51,211 nt of DNA from Gracilariopsis chorda (taxonomy: Eukaryota; Rhodophyta; Florideophyceae; Gracilariales; Gracilariaceae), in contig NBIV01000359.1 of NCBI GenBank assembly GCA_003194525.1, positions 1 to 51,211 on the forward strand, written 5' to 3'. A model generated the notes under the pieces. That model searched no databases. It was not told the origin of the DNA and saw nothing but the letters and a program-made list of their open reading frames with translations. Both the position numbers and the translations under genes were made by a program. Positions 1 to 10,698 of this stretch are shown piece by piece; position 1 is the stretch's first letter; each line of letters opens with the position of its first letter.

Positions 1-1910
1 TTATCCCGAACTTTTCGGGATACTGCAGCGCCCCTGAACGCGTTGTTGCGAAAGGGGAACCCCCCAAAACTGGGAACATTTACGCCCGAGCAATCGGAAG
101 CTTTTAACTCCTTAAAGGAGGCTGTCACATCAGCACCAATCCTACATCTCCCCAAACTTGGGTTGCCATACTCCCGTAGATACGGACTCGAGCGACTACC
201 AAGTCGGGTGTGCTCTTTTTCAAACCACCCCCGAGGGGGAACGACATCCAATTGGTTATTGGTCACGTTCGCTCAATGTTCATGAGCGGCACTACTCCGT
301 ATCGGAGAAAGAGTGCCTCGCCGCCGTATGGGCGATGACCACTCTGCGCCCCTACCTTATGGGAATTCACTTCACCGTGTACACGGATCATTCCTCATTG
401 AGGTGGTTGATGAATATCTCCGACCCGTCGGGACGCCTCATGCGCTGGAGACTCCGCCTCGCGGAATATGACTTTCAAGTCATTTATAAAAAAGGGTGCG
501 CAGAACACCCAGGCCGACGCTTTGTCGCGGTTACCCACAAGTGGGGAAGCACTCCCAACGGAGGATGATGAAGTCCCATGCTTCATGGCTATAGACCCGG
601 ATGATCCGGAATATGCCGTCGAGGCTAGGCCAAAAACCTGGGACGAGGATGCTGATTTTGACGAACTACTCGCATCGCGAGATAAATCTGAGAACCCGTT
701 ACCGGGAAACTTTGTACCGGTATCACCGGAAGAAATGATCCGAGAACAATTCGGCGACCCATTCTGTACGAGAATTCGTGGTCGTATCACCGGTGGTGAA
801 GATCTCCCTTTCGGGGTAAACGACAAAGGCTACCTCGTAAGAAAGGTCGAAGCCCGCCCACAGATTGTGGTACCTACATTCCCTGCAGTCGCGGGTGTTA
901 CATCTATCACACTACGACCCATTGGAGGTCACCCAGGTGGGAGGAAAACTCTACCTAACCCTGCGAAAGGATTTCTATTGGCCCGCAATGGCGGTGGATT
1001 GGCTACGCAACTGTGCGGTTTGTAGCGAATGCGCGAATAATCGCGTCAAGCTCCGCAAAAATGCGAAGCAGATGAAACTATTCCCTGCAAGTACGCCACT
1101 CGAGTTTATCGCAATTGATCTTCTCGACCACTACTCACCACAAAACGTGGAAACAAGTTTCTACTTGTCATCACCGACCGCTTTTCTAAGCTGGTACGGA
1201 CTGTCCCTCTTCGGAGGATAACCGCTCTCACGGTGGCCCAGGCTTTGGTGACGCACTGGATTTTTGTCTACGGTCCCCTGTGGAGGTGCTCTCCGACAAC
1301 GGGAGGCAGTTCGTGAGCAAGTTCTTCCAGGATGTTTGTCACATCCTGGATGTCAAGAACTTGTTCACGACTACCTACCACCCCCAGTGTAATGGGCAAG
1401 TTGAACGGTTTAAACCGGACGTTACTCGCGGCGTTACGTTTCCTACGTCGCTGACCACCCAACGAATTGGGATCTCTACGCTGATGCGATAACCTACGCG
1501 TACAATACGCAGGTACACCGGAGTACCGGAGTTTCGCCATTCGAGTTGGTTCTATCTAGAACACCCCCGCCTGTGGCTCTGGAACCCCAAGCTACCTTGG
1601 ACAATTTCCCATCTGTGGGTATCTACCGGCAGCAATGGAAGCAATGGCTTTCCAAGCTGGTCCCCGCTGCGCGGAAGTCTATGGCACGGGCCCAAGCCGC
1701 TTACAAGCGGAATTTTGACGCTCGCTTGCGAGGAAAGACCCCCCCGATTCGGGCAAATAACTACGTCTTCATCAGGAAGGAGTACTACAAACCCGGAACG
1801 GGAGAAGCGTCACAAACTCTCGCCTGTGGCGGATGGACCCTTCAAGGTCATCTCTGTTAACACCGACACTGTCGTGGTAGAGATGGGCGACACGCACGAA
1901 CGGATTTCCC
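1..1910 (+). pseudogene. gypsy pol: RT end, RNase H and integrase, frame-broken
   Basis: Three frames together carry the polyprotein. The RT C-terminus (PLNALLRKG) is followed by RNase H (DTDSSDYQVGCALF near 185-225, then YTDHSSLRW near 380-405), an integrase zinc-binding region (LHLSHYD near 900, CAVCSEC near 1012-1032), and a catalytic core. The core shows the first Asp in AIDLLDHYSP, the second in VLSDNGRQF near 1285-1312 and the Glu in CNGQVERF near 1388-1410. Breaks fall near 175, 490, 885-930, 1140, 1275, 1410, 1430, 1795 and 1910. Most look like a one-base change in a short homopolymer, not a substitution. The element may be dead, or the repeat may be poorly polished in the assembly. 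The downstream linker and chromodomain belong to the same polyprotein. Confidence 0.8.
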
Positions 1911-3725
1911 GTGTTTCGTGTTGTCCTTGCCCCTCCTCCCTCGTCAGAGGTAGTCCTGGATCCAGGCCACCCCGTTTCTACGGACTCTGCAACACCGGAA
2001 CCATCCGGGAGTACTAGACCTACTGTACTACCAAACCCCAGCCGGGGACTCTCAGACCTACCGACTCTGTCGCACTCACCGGCTCAGCCGGGTAATTCGG
2101 GCCCCTCAGCGCCCGCCCCTACCACGTCTGCCCCACTGGCGCGCATCTATACCCGCCAGGCGGGGAATGTTATCCCTTATCCTGCCGCTCTGTCTAAGGA
2201 GGGGGAGGAGAACACTCGTTTTCGAGGAACGATATCGCCGTCGCAACGGGAAACACACCGTAACATACGGAACACTGACCGTGGAGCACGGAGTATGTCA
2301 CGCGACACTAATCACCCGTTCCCGGGCAGTGCTGTGCAACAGGAACCAGATGCGCAGGCCCCGCAAAAGCGGCAAATACACCGTTTGTCACGGGAAAACG
2401 AGAAGCCTCACTCCAATACCGCAGCAGCGGAAAGGCAATAGCCCAATCCATCCGCTGAGGCATCGTCACAAACGCGGAAAACATACCGTGCTACACGGGA
2501 AGTTGAAGCGCAACTACCGCACACCCCTGTCAGGGAAGGATCCCCGATAAGGGAGTATGGTGACGATTGCCCCCAATCCCCTGAGCAGGGCGATGCCTCG
2601 AAGCCGCCGTTGGCGGAAGTCCCCGCGGAAGCGGTTCAATCAGGTCGATCAGACCCGCGCCTTGCGGAGACGGGGCGCCCAGATACGCCGGCCTCACAGG
2701 GAAATACCCATATCCTTCTTGGGGAAAAAGGCAGCCAAGCCGCAGTTGAAGCTTTAAGCCCTGGCTCGCAAGCACCGGAAACGCCTCCCGTCGTTGACGG
2801 AATCGAAGCTCCCGCTACGGGGAATAATTTGCGCCAACCCCCGCATCGCTGCGGCGAAGAACCGAGGAACTCGGGAAAAACGCGCGCCATCGCACGCTCG
2901 AAACCGGTCGTACCGGACGCTGCTCCTCCTCATGGAGATGGTGCACCGCGCTTAGCGGCAATTCCCCTGAAAAAGGTATCATCGGCACCTGCCCGGCACC
3001 CCCCAAAGGGGAATTTTGACCAAAATACCGGTGTACCGGAGTTAGCCCCAGGCAACCCGTCAGTAGCCGGGGACACCACGGCATCGCCGGAACGTATGGT
3101 GCAGAGCGCTCGTGCGCCTGGCAGGGAGGCGGTTTGCCACCCAATCACCGTGTCGCACGGGACCCCCCAGGGGATTGTGGAAATGCCGATCCCGCAGGAG
3201 CGGTCATCTTCCCGCAAACTCGCGGTTCTTGAGCTCAACCGCGAAGGCGGAGCCCAAGTCCCCCGCCGACTGGCGGTTCGCCCGCAATACCGCGAAAGCG
3301 GAAATGGACCTACCCCAATGGGGAATGACTTGCCGGTGAAAACCGTGGCACCACACACCCTCTTGAGGGATATCTTCCCGCATGAACAGCGGCCGCTATC
3401 ACAGCGCAGGGCAACGCCGGAGTTATCGCCGAACACCCTGCTAAGGGACATTATACCGCACAGCGGGCAGCCCCCGCAAGGAAGTACAACCACCACCCGG
3501 CAAGGCCGGCAGGTCTACGAACGAGAGTTCGTAGTAGACCGACTTGTCGGACACACCTGGGACCAGGATGGTATTCTACAATACCGCGTCCGCTGGTACG
3601 GGTACGACCCCAGTGGGGATACGTGGGAGCCAATTGAACACCTCCCACGGTCGCAGGTCCTGCGATACCACCGTCAAACGGGAACTGCAGCCCCAGCCAC
3701 GCTGGTTAATGCCCAAGTTGGGTAA
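1911..3725 (+). pseudogene. gypsy pol C-terminus: low-complexity linker and chromodomain
   Basis: One frame continues from 1911 to a stop at 3725, broken only by an in-frame TAG at 2439-2441, for about 604 codons. The first ~510 residues are Pro/Arg/Glu-rich and disordered in appearance, with no domain I recognise. The last ~70 form a chromodomain (YEREFVVDRLVGH, then YRVRWYGYDPSGDTWEP near 3517-3640). In chromoviruses this domain binds histone marks and steers integration toward chromatin. A linker of about 500 residues between integrase and chromodomain is unusually long. Its DNA is packed with short inverted repeats; see the findings. Confidence 0.75.
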
Positions 3726-3916
3726 CGTTGCCGTGCGAGCGGAGAGCGAAAGGAAAGGATAACAAGACAAGGTCCGTCGAAGACGGCGAACTCAACCGAG
3801 AAGCACCGTTCTAAACGGGAATGTTTATTCAAGGGAGCAGCTAGCTCCCCACAATACTACACTACACTAACTGGCATAGCCAGGAAAAGAAGAACCAGGA
3901 AACTGGACTAGAGGTT

Positions 3917-5670
3917 TCACTCACCCCCATCGTCCTGGGCGTAACCCCCTGCAAGGCGGTAGGCCAACGCGTCCGCCATGGTGGTGACATCCCCCGATAC
4001 CTCGGCAGCGCTAAGACCGGCACCCCGGAGGAAACGTGCGATGATTTCGTTTTCATTCGCCGTCACCCCGCTGGGGATAGAAAGTCCGGCACTTGCCACC
4101 GAAGTGTCAGCAGCCGGCTCGGCCAGAGACACCCCCTCTGGGAAAGCTTCCGTGCTAGCGCCAGTCTCCTCTACGTCCATCTCCCCGGGTTCTTCCGGTT
4201 CGTTATCGACCATTGGGTCATCCCCGCCGTATGCGCGGTAGTAGTCGTCAGAGTCGACGTACCCCACCGGGTGGTCTTCCGGCACATGCCGGGGCGTATC
4301 GCGAAGCTCGCGCGCCTCCTGCGAGGAAATTTCCCGGAACTCCCAGGGCTCGAAGTAGATAAAATCCCCCGCAAGGGCGGTGTTACTACCGAGTCCCGGA
4401 CCACCGGTGTTACCGCTACCGCCATCCAGACGACCGCTTTGCTCCAGCGGGACCTCACTCCAGCTAACGCTGTCGATGTACCCAAGTAATTGGAGGACCT
4501 GTTCATTGTTGGCCTGGCCCCCAAGGGGGATGCGAAGATCCAGGTTTCAGATCGCTGCCCGCACACGCGGTTGAAGGAACCAGAGACGATACTGGTCGTA
4601 CGCCTCGTTGAGGATATAAGCCGCAGTGCGGGCCGCCCACTCCGTAACCACTACGGACCACAACCCCGACCGGGGATCCTGCTTGAGCAGCGAACCGAGG
4701 TACGTAAGTACCGGCGGGAGTTCTATGTAGCACCCCCGGCAGGCTTCATGGAAGCGCCACCACTCGGGGAGTGCTACATACCGACCTAGTCGGTGAGGCG
4801 GCGCAATCCGCTCTATTTCCACGTTCTGATACGGGATAAAATACCCGAATCGGGATCGCCAACGCCACTGGTAGCGGATGAAGTTTTGGAGAAAGTTGGA
4901 CCGGTATTGCCGGGGAAGGTACCTGAACTCCGCCCGAATAATCGGTCGCTCCCAGCAAAGGGCTTCTTGCCGCGCTGCGGGAAAATTCCTCCAAGCGAGG
5001 GTCTCGAGGCGGAACAGGTTCTCGCCGTACCCAATCTCCCCACGAGTGCGGAAATAGCTAACGTCGAAGCCAAACTCTGCCGTTGGTACGCCATGCACGT
5101 CAACGCGGTCTGCGCTGCAGCGACGGTCTCGCCCGAATTTATTCGGAGGTGGTGACGCGGAATCGCAATCCGGTGACGCCAATCCCACGACGTGGTGACT
5201 GCTCTGGGCAGATCCCCCGGAAGGGTGTCTGAGCCATCCGCATAAGCGGTGACCAATCCCTCATTGAGGACAGCGACCGGGTGAAACCACGGGGCAAGGC
5301 GCAGGCGCGACGCGTGATTCCGATTCATCGGGTTGAGCCCCACCAGGGTGTTGTAGGTCGGCCAGTTGGACACCGGAGTGGTTCCGGAGGACACCACCGA
5401 AGGTGGTAGTGCGAAGGGATGGTCGGCTGCAGCAGCCATACTCCCCGGTTGTACCGGATGTCGATGGCCCTGAGGCAGGGGAACTGACCGGAAACCGGTG
5501 GTGTATCGCCCGAGAAGTCTCGGAGGTTGGCTGTGGTTGTTGATGTTGTTGTCGTCGTTCATTTCTCCCTTGTCGAGGGTGGCTGTTGTTGTCGTTTGTG
5601 CGCTTGAGGACTCTGGTGCAGAGGGATTTACCGGAGAACCGGAGACAGAGCACGCGCTTTTATCACCCAT
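3917..5670 (-). pseudogene. antisense ORF inside the gypsy element, unknown product
   Basis: A minus-strand reading frame lies between the chromodomain stop and the polypurine tract, convergent with pol (191 bp between the ends). The first ATG is at 5670. A frame change occurs somewhere near 5100-5190, and an in-frame TGA lies at 4547-4549; on both sides of that TGA the frame keeps a protein-like composition. The N-terminal third is Ser/Thr/Asn-rich. The middle is rich in Trp, Tyr, Phe and Arg (for example RYQWRWRSRFGYF). The C-terminus is acidic (DSDDYYRAYGGDDP). I recognise no family. Antisense ORFs at this position are known in some plant Ty3/gypsy (Tat-lineage) elements such as Grande, so an accessory gene is plausible. 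Confidence 0.5.
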
Positions 5671-5714
5671 TTTCGTCTGGGAATCCTCTGCGTCCGCGGT
5701 CGTTTTCACGTCTT

Positions 5715-5724
5715 AGGGGGAAGA
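5715..5724 (+). promoter_or_regulatory. polypurine tract before 3' LTR
   Basis: AGGGGGAAGA lies two bases before the TG that opens the 3' LTR at 5727. This is the expected place and composition of a plus-strand priming polypurine tract in an LTR retrotransposon. Confidence 0.65.
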
Positions 5725-5726
5725 TA

Positions 5727-6530
5727 TGAAGTGCAACGCCCTCAGGCAGGGATTATGGGTACTTGAACGCTTTCCCGATATTATCGGTTGTGTAGTGTGT
5801 ATATGAACTACGCCCCACTATGGTGGATATGGACACGTGGGACACGGTTTTGGGTCAATTGACGGTTGGCCACAGTAGTGGATGTTGCCACGAAATGTGG
5901 AGTATTTTAGTTAATAATATTTATTATTTTCACACCCATTTCTGGGAAGCTAGTACTTAGTGCGACGGCGCACTGCCGTCGCACCAGTAAACCTTCCCCA
6001 ACAAGGGAACCCAACCTGGGGAATTGGCTCTAGTTGTTGCCGCTTGCGCGCGTACTCTACTCCTCCTTGGAGGGAAACGCCGTAAACCACGGGACATCTA
6101 ACCCCCTTGCACATCTAAAGGGACCCATTACTGGGAGTATAATTGTTCCAATTGCATTGGTGTTTCGCCCTGTATAGGGATATTGTTACCGGCATCGCCG
6201 TTCGTCCCCGTCGCTCTCGCGACTCACTTCGCCCTTCTTTTTCTCCTTTTTAGGGTAGCACCTCCCGCTATCCGCGGCCCTCGTGTGCGCATCCGCTCAC
6301 ACACCCCCACTTACGTGGAAACATACCTCTACTGAGGATCACACCCCGCTCACGCGGATACCGATTCTTCGCCTTCACCTCCCTGCGCGAGTCGCGACAG
6401 GTGTCCCTGGTCTTACAAACCGGCTTCGCCGTGACACCTCTGGGAGGGCTCTACCCAACTGGGTTCACCTCGTGTGAGGAAGATCCCGAACGTCTTTCGG
6501 TGTTTTTCCCCTTTGGGGCATTGCACCACA
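5727..6530 (+). repeat. 3' LTR of the left gypsy element
   Basis: This 804-bp LTR begins TGAAGTGCAA and ends TTGCACCACA, an imperfect 10-bp terminal inverted repeat. The end TTGCACCACA is identical to the end of the LTR at 45642-46494. The two LTRs also share GAGGGCTCTACCCA (6446-6459 here) and GCTAGTACTT (5949-5958). The boundary at 6530 agrees with the point where the interrupted MULE frame stops. The 5' LTR copy and target-site duplication are outside the window; the five bases after the LTR are GGTTC. Confidence 0.75.
5949..5984 (+). other. conserved LTR motif plus 10-bp-stem hairpin
   Basis: GCTAGTACTT at 5949-5958 is followed by a perfect inverted repeat: GTGCGACGGC (5960-5969), a 5-base loop, then GCCGTCGCAC (5975-5984). 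In the other gypsy LTR the same decamer (45876-45885) is also followed immediately by a hairpin-capable GC-rich segment (45886-45912). The shared position suggests an RNA structure in the R/U5 region, perhaps for termination, packaging or dimerisation. That role is inference. Confidence 0.6.
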
Positions 6531-8996
6531 GGTTCTAAGTATATATGAGTCAATGGGGATAAACTCTTTCTCCGTCGACTCATCAAAATTGCGTAGTCGG
6601 TAATTGATCTCCTCGTTGTTGAAGTATTGGGTCTCTGACCTTAGTTTCGCCATGTAGGGGACTGTCAAGGCAGATATATATTTTCTCCAGTATGTAGAGA
6701 AAAGCGCTCCCAGAGGTATGAAGAATCCTAGTATGTTGGCTAGTTCAGGGAACGGCAGGCGTTCTTCCTCAGACAGCACGGCACATCGAACGATGTAACG
6801 ACAAGCAAAGCCAACGGATCACGGTTGTCCACAGGAACAGACATCATTAAACTTTGCCTTTACGTCATCCCCTGACCGCGTATACCGTTTTCAGAATTGT
6901 ACAACAGTTTCCTGTGATGAGCGTTCTTCATCCACTGACGCATTCCGGCTCTGACTTAGGTGGCTTCCCCATTTCAACTTAAAGTGAGCTACTGGTTCAA
7001 TTGCTGGGGTTGAATTACTTTCCTGGTTTCTGACTGCTTCCGGCCAGTGTTCCTGTGAATAGTTCGCAACATCTGTGCTGGAACGAATATAGTTCTTCGA
7101 TGGCTTAAAGCTCAAATCTACGAAGTGCGCCAAAACGTAGTTCGTGTACTCAGCCTCCAATTTGTCTACGAATTCTACAGGTAGAACGTGCTCAAGCTCC
7201 CTTGTCTTCCGATACCTCCCAATTTGAGAAGATAAGGTTCGTTCAAGCTCCAAGTTCCGAGTATCAGCACGTTCTTGAGATATACGCCAGACCTCTAAAG
7301 GAAAATCGCACAAGGGAATCTTCTTCGATATAATGATCTTCTTGTATGCAGATTTAGAAGATTAGGTGTAACCTGTCCCTTGGAACATGTAGCGGGTAGG
7401 CATAGCCGCCTTTCGGAAGCAAGACACCAGCATATGCGGCTTATAGTGGTACAAGTACTTATACCAGACGGGGAGACGATCGTCAAAAGCATAAAAGTAC
7501 TTGGATTCCAGTATTCTACTGCTTTCGAAAAACGTTTTCGACGTATATGACTTCCTGAGGTTGAACAGGTCTTTCTTCATATCATGCATCCAATCCATCT
7601 GAACAATCTATCTACACCAATTAGCCACATTCTTCTTCTTATTCTCGTTCAGGTGCCATTTGTCGAGGCTTATATAGGACGAATTGAACACCTTTTCAGC
7701 TGCATTTATACACGCAATGCTCTGGTCCATCACTACCATCGCCGGTGAAATGGCGACTATAGATTTGAAGTAGGAAAGAATTCGTACAAAGTCTTTTTCT
7801 GTCTCGGAGCACATATACCCCATGAAAAAAGGCAACACATTACCATCATTGGCTCTTCCATTAATTGTAACTAGAGAGAAACCGTATCTATTGGCTATGG
7901 CTTTGCAATCAATAGATACTCTCGGGACAATTCTGAACTTCTGGTAGTCTTCCATCCACTCTCGAAACGACCAACAAGCGTACTTCATCCTACCAGAATC
8001 ATCCGCGTCAAAGAATCATTTATTCTATGCATCTTACTTGCTTAACGATAATAGCAGGTCACACAACCTTACACATTCCAAATCGCGGGGATTGCTTTTG
8101 AAAGAAGCATGCCTCAACTTCTTCCTCGCCGATACCCGATTTATCTTTTGATTGTACTCGTCTTCCAAGTATCGAATCGTATCTCTAAAGCCCATATGCA
8201 AATTGCTTGTCATATATATCGCCTCAGAACTCATTTTCGGCTTGAGATGTGTAGTACCAAAACTCCCGGAGGGGCCATGTCCATGTCTACAACCATTTTA
8301 ATTAGCCACATAGATCAGTCCACCATCCTCCTCCTGCCCACAATCCTCCGTCTTAATCCTTATCGACAAGAGGCATCGCCTCATCTTGTTATTGTATGGA
8401 TCGCACTTCAAGATTCCCTTCTTCAGCACCCTTCTATTTCCACATTCAGCACTACGACTCTTCGGAGTCTTTGTCTTATCCGGAGGTCTCTTTCGTTCTC
8501 CAACATATATAGAAGTTCTTACGAATAAGCTGTACCCGAAGAATTCCGTGATAAATTGAAATTCCTTCAGAACCGTAACACCAGGAGCATCGAGAGGAAG
8601 GGTTTCCAGATAGGCTAAGGCAGCCGCTTTAAAACACTCCTCAATTCCCTCATTAAGTATCGCGTTCTGGAAGGATTGCGTTCCCAGTTCTTCATCTGCC
8701 TCTTCTGTCCAGTACTTCTCGTTGTTCTCTCCAAGGCCATCCTTCCCTCTTGTTTCTGAATCTTCTTTGTTCATGATGCCTCCATCAGAATCATTGAAGA
8801 AGCACGACGGAACCCCCTCTTCGTCATCTAAGAATCGATCAATGAGCAAAGCATCTTCTCCTTCAACGGATTGCTCATCTGAAACCTGCTGCGCATATGC
8901 TACGTTCGAGTTAAGTGTTTCATTCTCTTCACTCATTTTTGAGCATTGCTCACCGCTCACAGTGTTGTGGGATGCACGCTCACGTTTTGCAAACAC
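6531..8996 (-). pseudogene. Mutator-like (MULE) transposase, cut by the gypsy LTR, eight in-frame stops
   Basis: A single minus-strand frame runs from the ATG near 8996 to 6531 with no frameshift. It carries an acidic N-terminus, a FAR1-like Cys/His region (near 8250-8480, including CRHGHG), and a MULE transposase core at 7608-7988: catalytic Asp in VSIDCKA, RYGFSLVTING, Asp in VVMDQSIA, and KWHLNENKKKN. A SWIM-like finger follows near 6780-6840 (CSCGQ, then FACRY, with Tyr in place of the usual His). Stops interrupt at 8298, 8034, 8025, 8016, 7608, 7362, 6891 and 6819. The C-terminus is lost at the gypsy LTR. Transposases of this family cut and paste DNA through terminal inverted repeats; none were identified here. 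Confidence 0.75.
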
Positions 8997-9350
8997 TGAT
9001 TGTGTTGAGGAGTTTGGAGAAGCAGCAGAGGGGTGGCTTCAAAAGAACTAATGATAAAATGGCCTCTCACGCCACTGTCGACGTTATACGCGTTATCCAG
9101 CAGTCCATCCGTGCATTTTACATCGCTTACGCCACCTTTCCCGATACCTTCCCTTGAGATTGGTCCTTGCCGCGGCGTTTTCGGTAGAATTGAACCCAGT
9201 CTACGTTCTTCCTGTGGAACCGAAGGTTGTTGCTTCCAAAGCTCGCGTTCGGGTTCAAGCACTCCTTTTCGTGAAGCACGGCAATCAAAGAGGCCTCCCC
9301 TGTCAGGGTATTTCGTGCTATGTAACAAGAAAAAGAAAGGATAAAAGTCC

Positions 9351-10698
9351 TCAGCACCACTGGAGTTGCCATACGCCATATAGTCTTCGATACCTTTGCC
9401 TGCATCGCTTTGAGATAAAGATCCATGTGAATGCTCTAGGAGTTAGCATGATGAGCTGTTGTAGAACTCGGCTCCCTCGAAGGGGGGTATGGTTCGAAGT
9501 ATGCACGATAGACGTACATATTCTCAAATTTTCCGTATTTGCTCTTCCCATTCTTGTAGACGGGAGGATAAAGAGAGAGGAGCGAATGCCATCAAACCTC
9601 GTTCTCACAACATCATCGGGGCATGGAAACTGTTGAGGGGTGTGCATGTGTATCAAGTCCTGTTCAATTACCCAACATCTCGCCATCGGATAGAACTTTG
9701 CCCGAATATTGGAGCGACACTGCGACTTGTGCCGCAGACACCACAATGTTCCGGTGAGTAATGCAGACGACCTCGACTTCCTCGTCTGCAAAAATGAGAA
9801 GTATTGTACACCATAGAGGTATCCAAAAGTCTTAGTGATGTAGGCAACCAGTGCAGGGAGGTCAAAGACCTCCTTTAAACGATTCAAAGCTGAGACAAGC
9901 CTCTCGTTTGACATCGCAAGTTCTGTCTTACATTCACCACCGTCCTGAAGTTTCACCTGAATCCCTGAACGCGTCCTGTTGTTTTCAAATCTCTCTTCGA
10001 AATTTGCCTGAACCTCAGGCCATGACCCAGTCTTCATAGCTCGTCCTTCAGAGATATTCGTTGATGGTAGCTCCATGGGCAGATTCTACTGTAGCTGAGC
10101 ATCAATACAGGCTGCCAGCTCTTCATTCATCTCGTGAGATTGACCACCATTCTCAGAAGCCTCCTTCTTCTCTTCAATCTGGTTTTAAGCTTTTGCCTTC
10201 CGCACTTTCTTCAGCTTCTACATCTACCTGTGTTTGTGTCAAATTAATCGTCTTTGCCGGTGAATGTCCGTCAATTTCCATCTCTACTTCACAACCTTCT
10301 CCATTCTAAATCCTTTTCTGCTCCTCTTCTACACCTGATATTCCACCTACTTCAGAATCTATTCCAGTTTTCTTATCAAGCGCTTTGTGCACCACCTCGT
10401 AGCGCTGTGATACACATCTCTCAATCAATGTGTTCACAATTTCCGCTACAACCGGAGCAGAATCAGAAAACTACACTTGTCGCTTCATGCGAATCTTGAG
10501 GGGTAGACACATCGCATTGCTCTGAATAGAGCTTTGATTCAGCTCAATAACACGCTTTGTTCGCTGGTTTTTCCGTATAGCACGTGCCTCAGCGTCGCGC
10601 CTACCCAAGGGCATCGGCTTAAGAGTCTTCTCTATACAGGGTTTGTTCAAACCATCCACTAACTTTCTTTCTCTTCTTCCCATTCTCGCAGGACTCAC
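9351..10698 (-). pseudogene. degenerate ORF with FAR1/MULE-like zinc finger
   Basis: Minus-strand frames carry protein-like sequence with several stops (a TAG at 10086-10088, others near 10185, 10305 and 10470) and one frame change near 10190. A Cys/His motif lies at about 9640-9745: Cys and Cys seven apart (WCLRHKSQC), then a Trp-containing strand and HMH. This resembles the FAR1-type DNA-binding finger found at the N-terminus of MULE transposases. The upstream part is acidic and Gln/Glu-rich. No transposase core was found. It may be a second, older MULE remnant or a degraded accessory gene; I could not decide. Confidence 0.45.

Larger units (their letters stand above)
1..6530 (+). mobile_element. 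Ty3/gypsy LTR retrotransposon with chromodomain, 3' part
   Basis: The window opens inside the reverse transcriptase/RNase H part of a Ty3/gypsy element and runs through integrase, a long linker, a chromodomain, an antisense ORF, a polypurine tract and the 3' LTR. The order RNase H, integrase, chromodomain identifies a chromovirus-type Ty3/gypsy element. The 5' LTR, gag, protease and most of the RT lie upstream of the window. The right boundary is set by the LTR end at 6530. A minus-strand MULE transposase frame reads right up to that point, so this element appears to have inserted into an older MULE. It is related to, but distinct from, the element starting at 45642. Confidence 0.85.

Noticed and set aside
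8016..8036. GTAAG...TAG segment that could be a short intron in the MULE
   Set aside because: Protein-like sequence continues through it in frame, and splicing would remove part of the transposase; stop mutations are simpler.
6531..8996. Alternative genetic code as the reason for the MULE stops
   Set aside because: All three stop codons occur in frame, and the nearby host genes end normally at standard stops.
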